A stretch of DNA of 64,000 bases from Ilyomonas sp965199905 (GTDB lineage Bacteria; Bacteroidota; Bacteroidia; Chitinophagales; Chitinophagaceae): contig OZ241366.1 of assembly GCA_965199905.1 (NCBI GenBank), forward strand, positions 2,418,001-2,482,000. Reading direction: 5' to 3'. Below, one piece after another: positions 42,503 through 51,369 of this stretch. Numbering within the stretch: the stretch's first letter is position 1; the number at the start of each line of letters is the position of its first letter. Position numbers and translations under genes: made by a program. The notes under the pieces are model-generated. The model had not been told where the DNA came from. It was given only the letters and a program-made list of their open reading frames with translations, and did no database searches.

Positions 42503-45385
42503 ATGTTTTATATGGATAAGTCTTTTTGTTATCCCGGTAATACAGGAACAGCAGCTTTTGCTGCTGTTTTAACCGTTGTATTTCTTCTGTTTTACACTGT
42601 GTCTTTTTCGCAGGAAGATGAGAACAATCTTTTGATTACAAAACCTTACCTCGCACATAAAGGTTCAGATACAGACAAAAATGTTTACCTGGTAAAAATA
42701 GTGCCTGCCTCTGTAAAAGAATTTAACCAGAAGTATAGCGCTGACATCAAAAGGCAAATAGCTGCAAACTGGTTTATCGTAAGAAAGAACAAACAACTAT
42801 TGTCTGATTCCTCTTTTATAAATCTGTATCCGGCCACTCCTTACTGGAAATTATCTCCCACGCTGCTACGGTCATTTTTTAACCGGGCGCCCGCAGAACC
42901 GTACACATTCCTGATTCAAATAAATAACGGAGACTCTCTTCCAAAAAGCATTGCAAACGCGAAAGCAGTGACTATCATTTCAGGCGTAAAAATTATAAAT
43001 ACAATACAAATTAAAACCACCCTTTCTTATCTCGAAAAGAATATCATTCCTGATACAGCCATCTGTTTTATTGATGGTAAATTCATGGCACCAAAAGAAG
43101 AATTGGTCATTAACAACTACGATTACAGTGTGAATGCAACCGGCCTGCTAATGGCGAAATATCCTGACGTTATGGGGCAGGGTCTGTCAGTTTCCATAAA
43201 GGAAAACCTGTTCGATACAACCGATATAGACTTCAAAGGCCGTTACTTGTTTACAAGCAACGAAAGCTCATCCATAACCACACATGCCACTACCATGGCA
43301 ACGCTGATTGCGGGCGGAGGCAATTCCTTTCATACCGGCAAAGGCATCGCTCCGGAATGCCGGTTGACTTCGTCTGATTTTCAGAATTTATTACCCGACA
43401 GCAATGTTAGCTATCAACGGTATGGTACAACGGTTCAAAACCATTCGTATGGTACCGGCATCGAAAATTTTTATGGTGCCGATGCGGCTGCATTCGATGA
43501 AGCCACACTGGAGAATCCAAACCTGGTGTATGTGTTTTCTTCCGGCAACAGCGGCGCGCTTACTGACAGCACCGGCATATATAACGGGCTGCCCGGTTTT
43601 GCTACCCTCACAGGAAGCTTTAAGCAGGCAAAAAATATCATCACCGCAGGGTCGGTCGATTCTTTTTTTCGCGTAGCTGCAGCTTCTTCCAAAGGTCCGG
43701 CTTATGACGGGCGCATTAAGCCTGAACTGGTAGCTTATGGCAACGACGGCAGTTCCGGTGCAGCCGCTATCACTTCCGGTGTAGCTCTGGCTTTGCAGTC
43801 TGCATACCGTTTGGCTCATCATGATTCTTTGCCCGGTAACAGCCTGGTAAAAGCGGTTCTCTTAAACAGTGCGGATGATGTATTTAATGAAGGTCCGGAT
43901 TATTACTCCGGCTATGGCAATGTGAATGCTTATCAGGCGGTAAAAGATATAGTATCGGGACATTTTCATGCGGGCAACAGCAGGCAGAACAGCACTGACA
44001 GTTTTTCCATACCGGTTCCGGACAACATAAAGAAGATAAAGATTACATTGGTTTGGAATGATGCGCCGGCTGCGCCAAATGCCTTTACAGCTTTGGTAAA
44101 CGACCTTGACCTGTCTTTAAAAAATAAAGATAATAACACGGTATGGCTGCCCTGGGTGTTAAACTCATCGCCGGACAGTGTCCGCCTTCTTTCGCCGCCA
44201 CAGCGCAGGCGCGATAGCCTGAACGTAGCTGAACAAATTACACTCGATCATCCACGTAGCGGCAACTATACCATCTATATAAACGGATATAACATAGTAA
44301 CGGACTCGCAGCCCTATTCCGTTGCTTATGAACTGGACACGGCGAATCAGTTTCAATTTGTTTCGCCTTCCGGTGCTGATCATTTTCAGGGAGGCGGGAA
44401 GAGCATCATCCGGTGGCGCAGCACGTATAATAACAGCGCGAGAGGCAGTTTATCATACAGCACAGATAAAGGCGCAACCTGGAAGCTGATTGAGGATTCT
44501 GTACCTCTTATCAATTCCTATCATCAATGGCTGACGCCCGACACATCAGCCATTGCTTTATTGCGCATGCGCATCGGTAGTGATGTTTTCTTTTCCGATA
44601 CTTTCGATTTTTCGAAACAACCCTTTATCCATGTTGTTACCAATTGTCCTGATTCTTCTTTACTAACCTGGCATAGCGCGGCTGGCGTTACTGCATACAG
44701 GGTGTTTCAACTGGGAGAAACCTATTTGCAACGGTATCGGGATGTGAGTGATACAAGTATAACCATTACCCAGAACAGCTCGCCTTATATTGCTGTGTCG
44801 CCTTTGCTGAGTACGGAAAGAACCGGACTGAACAGTTATACAATTGATATCAGTAAGCAAGGCGCAGGATGCTATATCAATAACTTTCTGGCAGACCTGA
44901 CAGACGATCATAAAGCGCAGTTAACCTTACAGTTGGGCACAATTAATAATGTTGATTCTGTGTGGTTTCAGCGGCTGGAAAACGGCAGATGGAAAACGGT
45001 TTATATTACGCAGTCGATAAGCGATGCTACCATTCAAAACCTCTTTTCTCCTTTAATGCAGGGCGCCAATACATTCCGCGCTGTTGTGTGGGTAAACGGT
45101 GTGCCGGTTAACAGCCCGGAAGCCGGTATTTTATATTACCTGACGGCAGATTTTATCATCAAACCCAACCCGCTGCCGCAGGGACAACGGCTGTCGGTTC
45201 TTGCCAGCACACTGGTAACCGGCACGATGGCCGTTTATGATGTATGGGGAAGAAAGCTGCTGCAGCAGGAAGTGAACAATGCCACCAATACCATTAATAC
45301 ATCTTCACTTGCCAGAGGTATTTATTTCTTAGTTATTTACGATAATAAGCAAGCTGTGTACAAAAGCCGTTTGGTGATAAACTGA
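42503..45385 (+). CDS. T9SS-exported S8 subtilisin-like peptidase with altered catalytic Asp position
   Basis: 960 residues with a membrane signal (TAAFAAVLTVVFLLFYTVSFSQ). The S8 fold is seen in ITTHATTMATLIAGGG (catalytic His261), VQNHSYGTG (oxyanion Asn), FSSGNSG, and GNDGSSGAAAITSGVALAL with Ser418. Where subtilases have VxVxDxG, this protein reads GLSVSIKENLF, so Glu234 stands in for the catalytic Asp. A beta-rich P-domain-like part follows (ITLVWNDAPAAPNAFTALVNDLDL). The C-terminal KPNPLPQGQRLSV...ARGIYFLVIYDNKQAVYKSRLVIN is a type A T9SS sorting domain, so it is surface or secreted. Activity may be reduced or unusual. Confidence 0.85.
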   Translation: MFYMDKSFCYPGNTGTAAFAAVLTVVFLLFYTVSFSQEDENNLLITKPYLAHKGSDTDKNVYLVKIVPASVKEFNQKYSADIKRQIAANWFIVRKNKQLLSDSSFINLYPATPYWKLSPTLLRSFFNRAPAEPYTFLIQINNGDSLPKSIANAKAVTIISGVKIINTIQIKTTLSYLEKNIIPDTAICFIDGKFMAPKEELVINNYDYSVNATGLLMAKYPDVMGQGLSVSIKENLFDTTDIDFKGRYLFTSNESSSITTHATTMATLIAGGGNSFHTGKGIAPECRLTSSDFQNLLPDSNVSYQRYGTTVQNHSYGTGIENFYGADAAAFDEATLENPNLVYVFSSGNSGALTDSTGIYNGLPGFATLTGSFKQAKNIITAGSVDSFFRVAAASSKGPAYDGRIKPELVAYGNDGSSGAAAITSGVALALQSAYRLAHHDSLPGNSLVKAVLLNSADDVFNEGPDYYSGYGNVNAYQAVKDIVSGHFHAGNSRQNSTDSFSIPVPDNIKKIKITLVWNDAPAAPNAFTALVNDLDLSLKNKDNNTVWLPWVLNSSPDSVRLLSPPQRRRDSLNVAEQITLDHPRSGNYTIYINGYNIVTDSQPYSVAYELDTANQFQFVSPSGADHFQGGGKSIIRWRSTYNNSARGSLSYSTDKGATWKLIEDSVPLINSYHQWLTPDTSAIALLRMRIGSDVFFSDTFDFSKQPFIHVVTNCPDSSLLTWHSAAGVTAYRVFQLGETYLQRYRDVSDTSITITQNSSPYIAVSPLLSTERTGLNSYTIDISKQGAGCYINNFLADLTDDHKAQLTLQLGTINNVDSVWFQRLENGRWKTVYITQSISDATIQNLFSPLMQGANTFRAVVWVNGVPVNSPEAGILYYLTADFIIKPNPLPQGQRLSVLASTLVTGTMAVYDVWGRKLLQQEVNNATNTINTSSLARGIYFLVIYDNKQAVYKSRLVIN

Positions 45386-45425
45386 GAAGATTAATCTTTG
45401 GCATATCCGGTTTTGTACAAATAAA

Positions 45426-45449
45426 AACGGCTGCCATCCGGCAGCCGTT
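45426..45449 (-). terminator. Terminator between the subtilase and the metallopeptidase
   Basis: AACGGCTGCC and GGCAGCCGTT form a perfect 10-bp stem with a 4-nt loop. On the minus strand it is followed by TTTTTAT, so it fits the metallopeptidase transcript, and it may also serve the convergent subtilase gene. Confidence 0.75.
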
Positions 45450-45470
45450 AGAAGTAGTAACCAAACAAAT

Positions 45471-46313
45471 TTATTTATACAAATAGCTCAATGCAATAAC
45501 ATCATTCGCATTAAAAGGGCGGTCTGTACCATCTGTACAAGCCAGCATCCAGCTACCCGGATCTTTAGGTGTTGAATTGGTGCCCGGAATGTAAATAGCG
45601 CCAACGCCTGCCTGTCCTTCATTATTGCCTGGCAGCCTGATGCCGCAGCTATACTTACGGTTGGCATAATCGGTATGGCGCATACCAATGGTATGTCCTA
45701 CCTCATGTGCAATAACAGTAGCAAGCCACTGTACATCTGTGTTATTAGAAAAAGTGCCTTTGCGCGAGTTTAAAGTAATGGGTGAAGCCGGGTTGCCACT
45801 GGCATCGGGAAAGCCCGAAGAGCGACCTAATACACCGCCGCCGCCTAAGTCGGCACCAATGATGTCAATATCGGCTCCTGAATTGGCAGGCACTCTTTTG
45901 AATGCTAAACGCAGACCTAATTTGTTGTAACGTGCCACCACACTGTCGGTAGCAGCATTAAACAATGCCTGTGAGCTTGGATACGAATTGGAGATGGTAA
46001 TGATTTTTGGCAAACCGGTTACCAGGAGCGTGGTGCGGTACTGCTCTTCCTGGCCCACAACGAGGTTAGGCCCTACTGTAGTTTTGTTCAGCGATTCAGC
46101 AGAAAAAAACAAATCACCTTCAACAAGGTAACCGCCATCAACGGCTTCAATGCCATCGGTACTGAATCCTTTTGCAGTTAATTCTTCAATAACGCTGTTC
46201 GGGATATTGGCATACTGCTGAACAGTTTTGGCATCGCTGGTCTTTTGGCAGGAGAAAAAAGCCTGGCTGGCAAACAGCAATGCCACCGGAAATGCAAGTT
46301 TCATTTTTGTCAT
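45471..46313 (-). CDS. HEIGH/M57-type zinc metallopeptidase, lipoprotein
   Basis: 280 residues; the signal ends in the lipobox FFSC (Cys22). The zinc motif is HEVGHTIGMRH, where H203, H207 and H213 are the ligands and E204 the catalytic base, the extended metzincin-like pattern of the dual-action HEIGH family. Preceding it, ITLNSRKGTFSNNTDVQWLATVIAHE fits the family. Cell-surface protein degradation is likely. It converges with the T9SS subtilase, and the two may form a secreted proteolytic set. Confidence 0.88.
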   Translation of the reverse strand: MTKMKLAFPVALLFASQAFFSCQKTSDAKTVQQYANIPNSVIEELTAKGFSTDGIEAVDGGYLVEGDLFFSAESLNKTTVGPNLVVGQEEQYRTTLLVTGLPKIITISNSYPSSQALFNAATDSVVARYNKLGLRLAFKRVPANSGADIDIIGADLGGGGVLGRSSGFPDASGNPASPITLNSRKGTFSNNTDVQWLATVIAHEVGHTIGMRHTDYANRKYSCGIRLPGNNEGQAGVGAIYIPGTNSTPKDPGSWMLACTDGTDRPFNANDVIALSYLYK

Positions 46314-46721
46314 GTGTAATTATGGTTTTATGTGATAAGAAATGTTTTGGCTAATTTTCGGCAGACCTTCTTTGTAAGAACATCTGCATACAGTCAATTA
46401 ATTTTAATGCTTTGTAAAACTAAAGATAAGATTGTACAAAATAGCAATCCGGCAATTAAATTTTTATCTTGTCTTATCCATAAAACAAATTTATAGCTGG
46501 TAACCCATAATATGCAAGCCTAAACAGGAAAGAATACCTTACAGCAATGATGCAGTGTTGCAAAGTTTAATCAGTGAGTTTTTATATTGTACATAATCAG
46601 AGTTACTACTAACCTCTTTGTATGCAATTGATACAACATCCTTTTTAGTACCACTTCTAACGTTTCCACAAGGTGACTACCTATCTTTTTTATATAAAGA
46701 AAAGTGACATTGTAAACGAAA

Positions 46722-46756
46722 TTTGTTTGCCGCAATTGCCAATTGCGGCAAACAAA
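46722..46756. repeat. Perfect 16-bp inverted repeat (hairpin) of unknown role
   Basis: TTTGTTTGCCGCAATT and AATTGCGGCAAACAAA flank a 3-bp loop. It lies in the 967-bp region 46314-47280 that has no intact gene. It could be the terminator of the lost TonB-receptor gene or an intergenic repeat. Confidence 0.55.
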
Positions 46757-46994
46757 ATGAACGATGGTTTGTCCGGGAAGTATCTGGCGAACTCATGCGC
46801 AGGGTGTACCGCAGCCTAATAACAGCCGTTCCGGTAATGCCTGGTATGGCTTCATAAGAATCTGGTAACCGCCTGCCTGAAATCACAATAAAGTTTTCAA
46901 CATGATGCCAATGTCAGCCAAAATGCTGAATGAATCTGTATTGCCTTTTGTAAGTCTGATAGTTTACTGAATAAAAAAATGGTATTTCATTATA

Positions 46995-47135
46995 AAAGGA
47001 AAGTCTTGTTTTCAAAACAATGTTCACGCCCAAATCATCCGCATAACAGCGGGAGCGGTTGAGATAATCGCGGTAAGAAACATTCGTGAGATTATAAGCT
47101 CGCAGGTCAATGTTCAATGGCTTCCTGCAAACCAT
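46995..47135 (-). pseudogene. C-terminal fragment of a TonB-dependent receptor
   Basis: About 47 codons read PLNIDLRAYNLTNVSYRDYL, then NRSRCYADDLGVNIVLKTRLSF. This is the final barrel strands of a TonB-dependent receptor, where the usual text is (L)NLTN-x-x-YRDYLNR-x-RYYAD-x-x-GRNI-x-L-(K/R)-x-x-F. The rest of the receptor is missing; upstream lies a 50-bp palindrome, downstream a further hairpin. The frame runs on past the usual terminal Phe, so the original stop has been lost. Confidence 0.6.
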
Positions 47136-47137
47136 AT

Positions 47138-47187
47138 AATAAAGAAAGACCTTCTTTTCATTAATGAAAAGAAGGTCTTTCTTTATT
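47138..47187. terminator. 50-bp perfect palindrome, likely strong terminator
   Basis: Bases 47138-47162 pair perfectly with 47163-47187 (25-bp arms, no spacer): the arm includes AAAGAAAGACCTTC and ends at ATT/AAT in the centre. Both arms end T-rich, so either strand could terminate. It would serve the gene at 47281 (minus). It abuts the TonB-receptor remnant. Confidence 0.65.
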
Positions 47188-47280
47188 GAAGTATTCGCCG
47201 AATTTATTGGCAAAGCCTGTCTTATATCAAGCCGTCCGGCTGCTTATATTTAGTGTAATACATGCGTGTATAACGGGACG

Positions 47281-47790
47281 TTATTGCTCTATCTCAACAC
47301 CGTTGATAGTAAGCGATTTGCAGGAGATGGAAATATTAGTGCCGTAATAACTGTCGTTGTAATCGGCTCCGCTCAGTTGATCGGAATAAGATTCCAGAGC
47401 ACCACTTTTAAAAAGAAGGCTCCTGTCGGGATTTTTGCCGTAGGTATCGGTGATGGTAATGCTGCCATCAAAGCGGGTATCACGTTTTGCAAACACCCGC
47501 AGCAGCTCCGGGCTTACCTTTTTTACCACTAAGGAAAGGTACACACTACTGCGCTTCTCATCAGTCGTTTTGGTTTTTCCTGTTGCCGAATCTTTCACCG
47601 CAGGCGTAAAATAATCATCTGAATACCGCGTGAGGCTGGTACTTACTGATAACAGGGTAGCCGTTACCGTTTTGCCCCCGTACGTGATGCTCAGTTCTAA
47701 TTTATTCCGTGTTTCATCCTGGGCACGGGCGGGTGACACGGAAAAGAGGAAGAGAAGAAGGAACAGTGAGGCAGCGAACTGTAGTTTCAT
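47281..47790 (-). CDS. Secreted protein of unknown function
   Basis: 169 residues with a clear SPI signal (FLLLFLFSVSPARAQ). The mature part is beta-rich (KLELSITYGGKTVTATLLSVSTSLTRYS...YLSLVVKKVSPELLRVFAKRDTRFDGSITITD) and ends in NISISCKSLTINGVEIEQ. The arrangement is faintly like the Hcp/TssD tube proteins of Bacteroidota T6SS, but the signal peptide and the absence of T6SS genes argue against that. The family is not recognised. It is divergent from the secreted protein at 48092, sharing a gap that holds a TetR-type palindrome. Confidence 0.75.
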   Translation of the reverse strand: MKLQFAASLFLLLFLFSVSPARAQDETRNKLELSITYGGKTVTATLLSVSTSLTRYSDDYFTPAVKDSATGKTKTTDEKRSSVYLSLVVKKVSPELLRVFAKRDTRFDGSITITDTYGKNPDRSLLFKSGALESYSDQLSGADYNDSYYGTNISISCKSLTINGVEIEQ

Positions 47791-47937
47791 AAAAATAATT
47801 GTTGCAAGGTTTAATAAATAATGTGTTTGTAAATTTTATTTTCAAAGCTGGAAAAAAGCAACATCCAGGCCACATTATAACAATAAAAGAATTGTTTGTT
47901 TCTTATTCCTTACTGCTGACTGCAACTTATTTTAATA

Positions 47938-47953
47938 TACTAACCGGTTAGTA
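47938..47953. promoter_or_regulatory. TetR-type operator palindrome TACTAACCGGTTAGTA
   Basis: A perfect 16-bp palindrome between divergent genes at 47790 and 48092. ACTAACCGGTTAGT-like sequences are classical TetR-family operators. No TetR gene is present within the window, so its regulator is encoded elsewhere or lost. Confidence 0.6.
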
Positions 47954-48091
47954 CATTGCATGATATATGGAATAAAGTTTGGTAATAAGCAAACGTTCCG
48001 GCTTTTCTTTATCCCGACAGGAAAGCGAAATATGGCTAAGTGCTGTAAATTTTGTCGTAACAGGAATGAGTTTACAAAAATGATGGTGCGA

Positions 48092-48634
48092 ATGAAGCGG
48101 AGAAATATGGATAAAAAGAATGACAGAAGTCGCTGGAAAACAACTGCTTTTTACGTAGTTATCCTGCTCTTCTGCTGTGAATGCAGTGCTGCTTTTGCAC
48201 AGGATCATTACAATACTGAAGTGCCTAAAGACATCATCATATTACAAAGCACGACGCTGTATGACAGCGCATTGGCTACGGCAAAAACAGCGGCTCATTC
48301 TTTACATAAAACACTTGACCTGCGCGGGCTAAAGCCGATTGCGAAAACAGGACTTACTGCCAGTGAAACTGAATGCCATGGCAGTGGTGGTGGTGATGAT
48401 TTCGGTTATCCCTGTTACTTGGCGCGGGGCGACGGCAACGCTGCCAACGATAATTATATCTCGATAGAATATTCAGATGCCTATAAAGGCTTTGCCAAAG
48501 GATATTACATTGTGGTAGCTGCCATTACGGATGTGAAGTCAAACGGAATGAAGCAAAAGCTGGCTGCCGTTCAGCAGCAATACCCGGATGCGTATGCAAA
48601 ACGAACGTACATCTGGTTTGGCTGTATGCATTAG
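48092..48634 (+). CDS. Secreted protein of unknown function with SPOR-like end
   Basis: About 180 residues from the Met at 48092, which gives the signal MKRRNMDKKNDRSRWKTTAF plus hydrophobic YVVILLFCCECSAAFAQ. The middle has HGSGGGDDFGYPCYLARGDGN. The end, GYYIVVAAITDVKSNG and KLAAVQQQYPDAYAKRTYIW, resembles the SPOR fold (strand YYIVV, helix, strand YIWFG), but peptidoglycan binding is only a guess. The start is uncertain because several Met codons lie upstream. First gene of a plus-strand series of secreted proteins. Confidence 0.7.
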   Translation: MKRRNMDKKNDRSRWKTTAFYVVILLFCCECSAAFAQDHYNTEVPKDIIILQSTTLYDSALATAKTAAHSLHKTLDLRGLKPIAKTGLTASETECHGSGGGDDFGYPCYLARGDGNAANDNYISIEYSDAYKGFAKGYYIVVAAITDVKSNGMKQKLAAVQQQYPDAYAKRTYIWFGCMH

Positions 48635-48663
48635 CGCAGGTATTATCATCAATTCTATTCTTT

Positions 48664-49350
48664 ATGTTCAGGTGTTTTTTGTTTGTTGCTTTATTATCGC
48701 TGTCCGCTTCCACTTCTTTTTGCCAGATAGCCACACAACCGGTGGCACAGAAAGATTTGCCAAAGAACCTTGCCTGCAAAGGAAAATTGGCGCAGGCTCT
48801 TCGCTTTACCGATAAAACGGGAACTTACTTATTGGTTACCACGCAAACCGGCGTACAAACCAAGACGGGAAGCGATGATAACCGCAGTGCTCATTTGTAT
48901 GCGTATGTTTATAAAATGCAACCGGCTGGCGCGGCGTCTTTATTATGGCAACTGAACGATGGCGTAGATGATTGCCAGCTTGATGTGGTAACAGAGTTTG
49001 TTCCTGCTACGCTCAGTGTTACCGATCTGGATCAGAATGGCATTGCTGAAGTGTGGCTGATGTATCGCACCGCCTGCCGCGGCGATGTGAGCGGAGCGGA
49101 AACGAAAATTATTATGCACGAAGGCACATCCAAATATGCCTTGCGGGGCGAGGGTATGATAAAAGCCGGTGATAACCTGCCATCCGGCAGCGGTACCTAC
49201 ACGTTCGATGGAGCGTTTCAGAAAGCACCTGCTGTTTTCAGGCAACATGCCGCTACGTTGTGGAAACAAAATGCAGTGGAAATATTAAAACAGGCATGCC
49301 ATTTTAACAGATGGAACGATCAGTCTTTTCAAAAAAATCTTTGGATATAA
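48664..49350 (+). CDS. Secreted protein resembling the M949_RS01915 family
   Basis: 228 residues with a signal (FLFVALLSLSASTSFCQ). The block VTDLDQNGIAEVWLMYRTACRGDVSG, with KIIMHEGTSKYALRGEG after it, is the pattern I associate with the M949_RS01915 family, annotated as a surface polysaccharide biosynthesis protein in Riemerella. DLDQNGIAE is a calcium-loop-like motif. The molecular role is not established. It begins 29 bp after the preceding secreted protein, so co-transcription is likely. Confidence 0.65.
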   Translation: MFRCFLFVALLSLSASTSFCQIATQPVAQKDLPKNLACKGKLAQALRFTDKTGTYLLVTTQTGVQTKTGSDDNRSAHLYAYVYKMQPAGAASLLWQLNDGVDDCQLDVVTEFVPATLSVTDLDQNGIAEVWLMYRTACRGDVSGAETKIIMHEGTSKYALRGEGMIKAGDNLPSGSGTYTFDGAFQKAPAVFRQHAATLWKQNAVEILKQACHFNRWNDQSFQKNLWI

Positions 49351-49552
49351 AGCACACAATGCCCCAAATGCGGCAGCGTTTGCAAACCGAAATAAAGCCG
49401 TCTATGCAATCAACGGCCATACACAACAAAAAACGAATGCAACAGTACAGAACAACAAACTGAAAGCGTAATTGGATAAGGGAATAATAATGCAGGATGA
49501 GTTTAACAACAAGAACAAATAATGGCTGGAAATCTGTAACTATTATATCATC

Positions 49553-50218
49553 ATGAAACATCAGCTTGCCGCAACAGTTTTATGTTTTATTGTTTTGTTT
49601 CTTTTTGCAAAATGCAATGAACCAAATGGCAAAACAAATGAAAGCGCTGCCATCTCAGATAGTGCCAGCCAGACAGCAGTCAATACTTATGACACAGGTA
49701 AAAACGCAATCCTGACATTGTATGCGAACTGGCAAAAAGAACAGATTCGCAAAGGGAACTATTGGGCGAATGATAGCTGCAACCAGGACTGGTTTCTTAA
49801 CCATGCAGAAGAAGATATAAAAGACCTGCCGTATGGCTTTCCTGATCCTTCAGGATTCAGAACCTCTTACGCCGATTTGAATGGTGACGGCATTCGTGAC
49901 GGACTCATTGCTTTTACACCGGTGCAGTGCGATGGTGGCAACGCCTCTATGTGGACACAGGAACAGGTATTCTTTTTATCGGGCCAAAAAGGCTATGCAA
50001 TTACCGACTCATTACGGGTGGACGAATTTGCGGCTACGGATTTTGACAGTACCGGCTTTTACTGGCTGGATAGCATCGGCGCTAATAAAATCTATGGCAT
50101 GTACTTTTCGTTTGCTGCTGATGACGCGCATTGTTGCCCAAGTACCAACAAGCCGGTCACTTTTGATTATGCGCAGAGAAAGCTGGTGTATATAGGACAA
50201 AACCAGGAGCAGAATTAG
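49553..50218 (+). CDS. Lipoprotein of unknown function with a calcium-loop-like motif
   Basis: 221 residues. The hydrophobic start ends in FLFAKC (Cys21), a probable lipoprotein although Lys before the Cys is atypical. After a Ser/Thr-rich linker the domain includes NDSCNQDWFLNH and YADLNGDGIRDGL, a DxNxDGxxD loop that may bind calcium. Four Cys suggest disulfides. I do not recognise a family. It shares the FG-GAP-like loop and likely export with its neighbour at 48664. Confidence 0.75.
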   Translation: MKHQLAATVLCFIVLFLFAKCNEPNGKTNESAAISDSASQTAVNTYDTGKNAILTLYANWQKEQIRKGNYWANDSCNQDWFLNHAEEDIKDLPYGFPDPSGFRTSYADLNGDGIRDGLIAFTPVQCDGGNASMWTQEQVFFLSGQKGYAITDSLRVDEFAATDFDSTGFYWLDSIGANKIYGMYFSFAADDAHCCPSTNKPVTFDYAQRKLVYIGQNQEQN

Positions 50219-50253
50219 TATCTTCTTGTTTACACACTATAAGGATAATTGCC

Positions 50254-50967
50254 ATGAAACTTCCCCCTGCTATTGCCTTTTTTTTAAAGGAAAAGATGAC
50301 AGTGGCTGTTGCCTGCCTGCCGCAAAAATACCCGGAAGCGGAACGGTTTCTTTTTTTTCAAAAAGGGTATAGAGTTCATGCCATCAGCGGAGACATACTG
50401 ACGGGCGATCAGCCAGGTGACTTTCAACCAGATTGGTTTGTTATCTGCACCAACGAATTTGATGATCCTTTTTTTGTAGATTTTACCGAAGAGGAAAAAG
50501 ACTTTCCGGTTTACTTTGCCTTGCATGGCGCAGGCAAATGGGAACATCTTCTGATAGCTGACACCATAACAAAATTCACTTCTTTGCTTATTTCTTTACA
50601 ACATTTACAACACGATAAAGAGCGTTCTTTATCATTTGCAAAGGAGAATACGGACTTGTCTAATTCGTTCTGGAAAGAAGTATATACAAGTATTGCTGAG
50701 AGAGAAACCAATGATTTGATCACGCTGCCCGGGAATGAGTCTGCATGGATAAAAGGGAAGGTAGTAATCACAAACCTGGGAAATAACCGGATGAGGGTTA
50801 TCAACCACCTAAAAGAGAAATTGAAGCTAACACCGCAACAGGCATTGCATCTAAGCAAAGGAGAGGAAATTGAATACAGCACAGGTTACTTAGTTCACAT
50901 AAAACGGGAAATGGAATTGCTGAAAAAGATGGGCGCCGGTTGCATCTTCATAGCTGATGAAGCGTAA
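50254..50967 (+). CDS. SUKH-like (SMI1/KNR4) protein with bL12-C-terminal-like domain
   Basis: 237 residues, no signal peptide. Residues 1-110 have the SMI1/KNR4 (SUKH) pattern of small immunity-type proteins: FFQKGYRVHAISG, DWFVICTNEFDDPFFVDF, FPVYFALHGAGKWEH. Residues about 168-233 (GKVVITNLGNNRMRVINHLK, LTPQQALHLSKG, GYLVHIKREMELLKKMGAG) match the strand-helix pattern of the ribosomal bL12 C-terminal domain, as in bL12-like stand-alone proteins. The combination is unusual; the link to immunity is an inference. No toxin gene is adjacent. Confidence 0.6.
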   Translation: MKLPPAIAFFLKEKMTVAVACLPQKYPEAERFLFFQKGYRVHAISGDILTGDQPGDFQPDWFVICTNEFDDPFFVDFTEEEKDFPVYFALHGAGKWEHLLIADTITKFTSLLISLQHLQHDKERSLSFAKENTDLSNSFWKEVYTSIAERETNDLITLPGNESAWIKGKVVITNLGNNRMRVINHLKEKLKLTPQQALHLSKGEEIEYSTGYLVHIKREMELLKKMGAGCIFIADEA

Positions 50968-51001
50968 GCCATCTCGTTTATTCATTCACAATTTTAGAGT
51001 T

Positions 51002-51345
51002 ATGAAATTATTTGATTTTTTAAAAAAATCAGCAGTTGTTAAGCAATAGTGGAATATACATCAGGTGCGCCTTACCAGGATAGCAGCACCAATTTCATCT
51101 ACCAGCTTTTGTTCTGCGATGACATTAGTTTGTATAAGGATAAAACAAAGCTTTCTTACCGTTATCCTTTTTCCATCCTGTTTGAAGAGAAGAGTAATTT
51201 GGATGACCTGCAAGGAATCATTGATGATGAAAACACAGAGCCACGAATCAAGGTGCTTGAACGTTTTTCAAGGCAACCAAATCAGATAAACCGTCACTTA
51301 CCTGCACAATACCACAACACGCAATTGGCACATCTTTATCTATAA
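51002..51345 (+). pseudogene. Small hypothetical gene split by a frameshift
   Basis: ATG 51002 gives MKLFDFLKKSAVVKQ and stops at TAG (51047-51049). A different frame, opened by GTG 51049, continues with VEYTSGAPYQDSSTNFIYQLLF to 51345 for about 98 residues. The charged leader followed directly by the globular part suggests one original protein of about 113 residues with a one-base lesion near 51037-51049. The family is unrecognised. It is 34 bp after the SUKH-like gene. Confidence 0.45.
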
Positions 51346-51369
51346 AGAATACACAATAAATCTATCTGT

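Noticed and set aside
46677..46886. A 69-codon minus-strand frame through the 46722 hairpin
   Set aside because: Half of it is the palindrome itself and the rest shows no domain; judged non-coding.
47281..47790. T6SS tube protein (Hcp/TssD) call
   Set aside because: The strand pattern is faintly similar, but a signal peptide is present and no other T6SS gene lies nearby.
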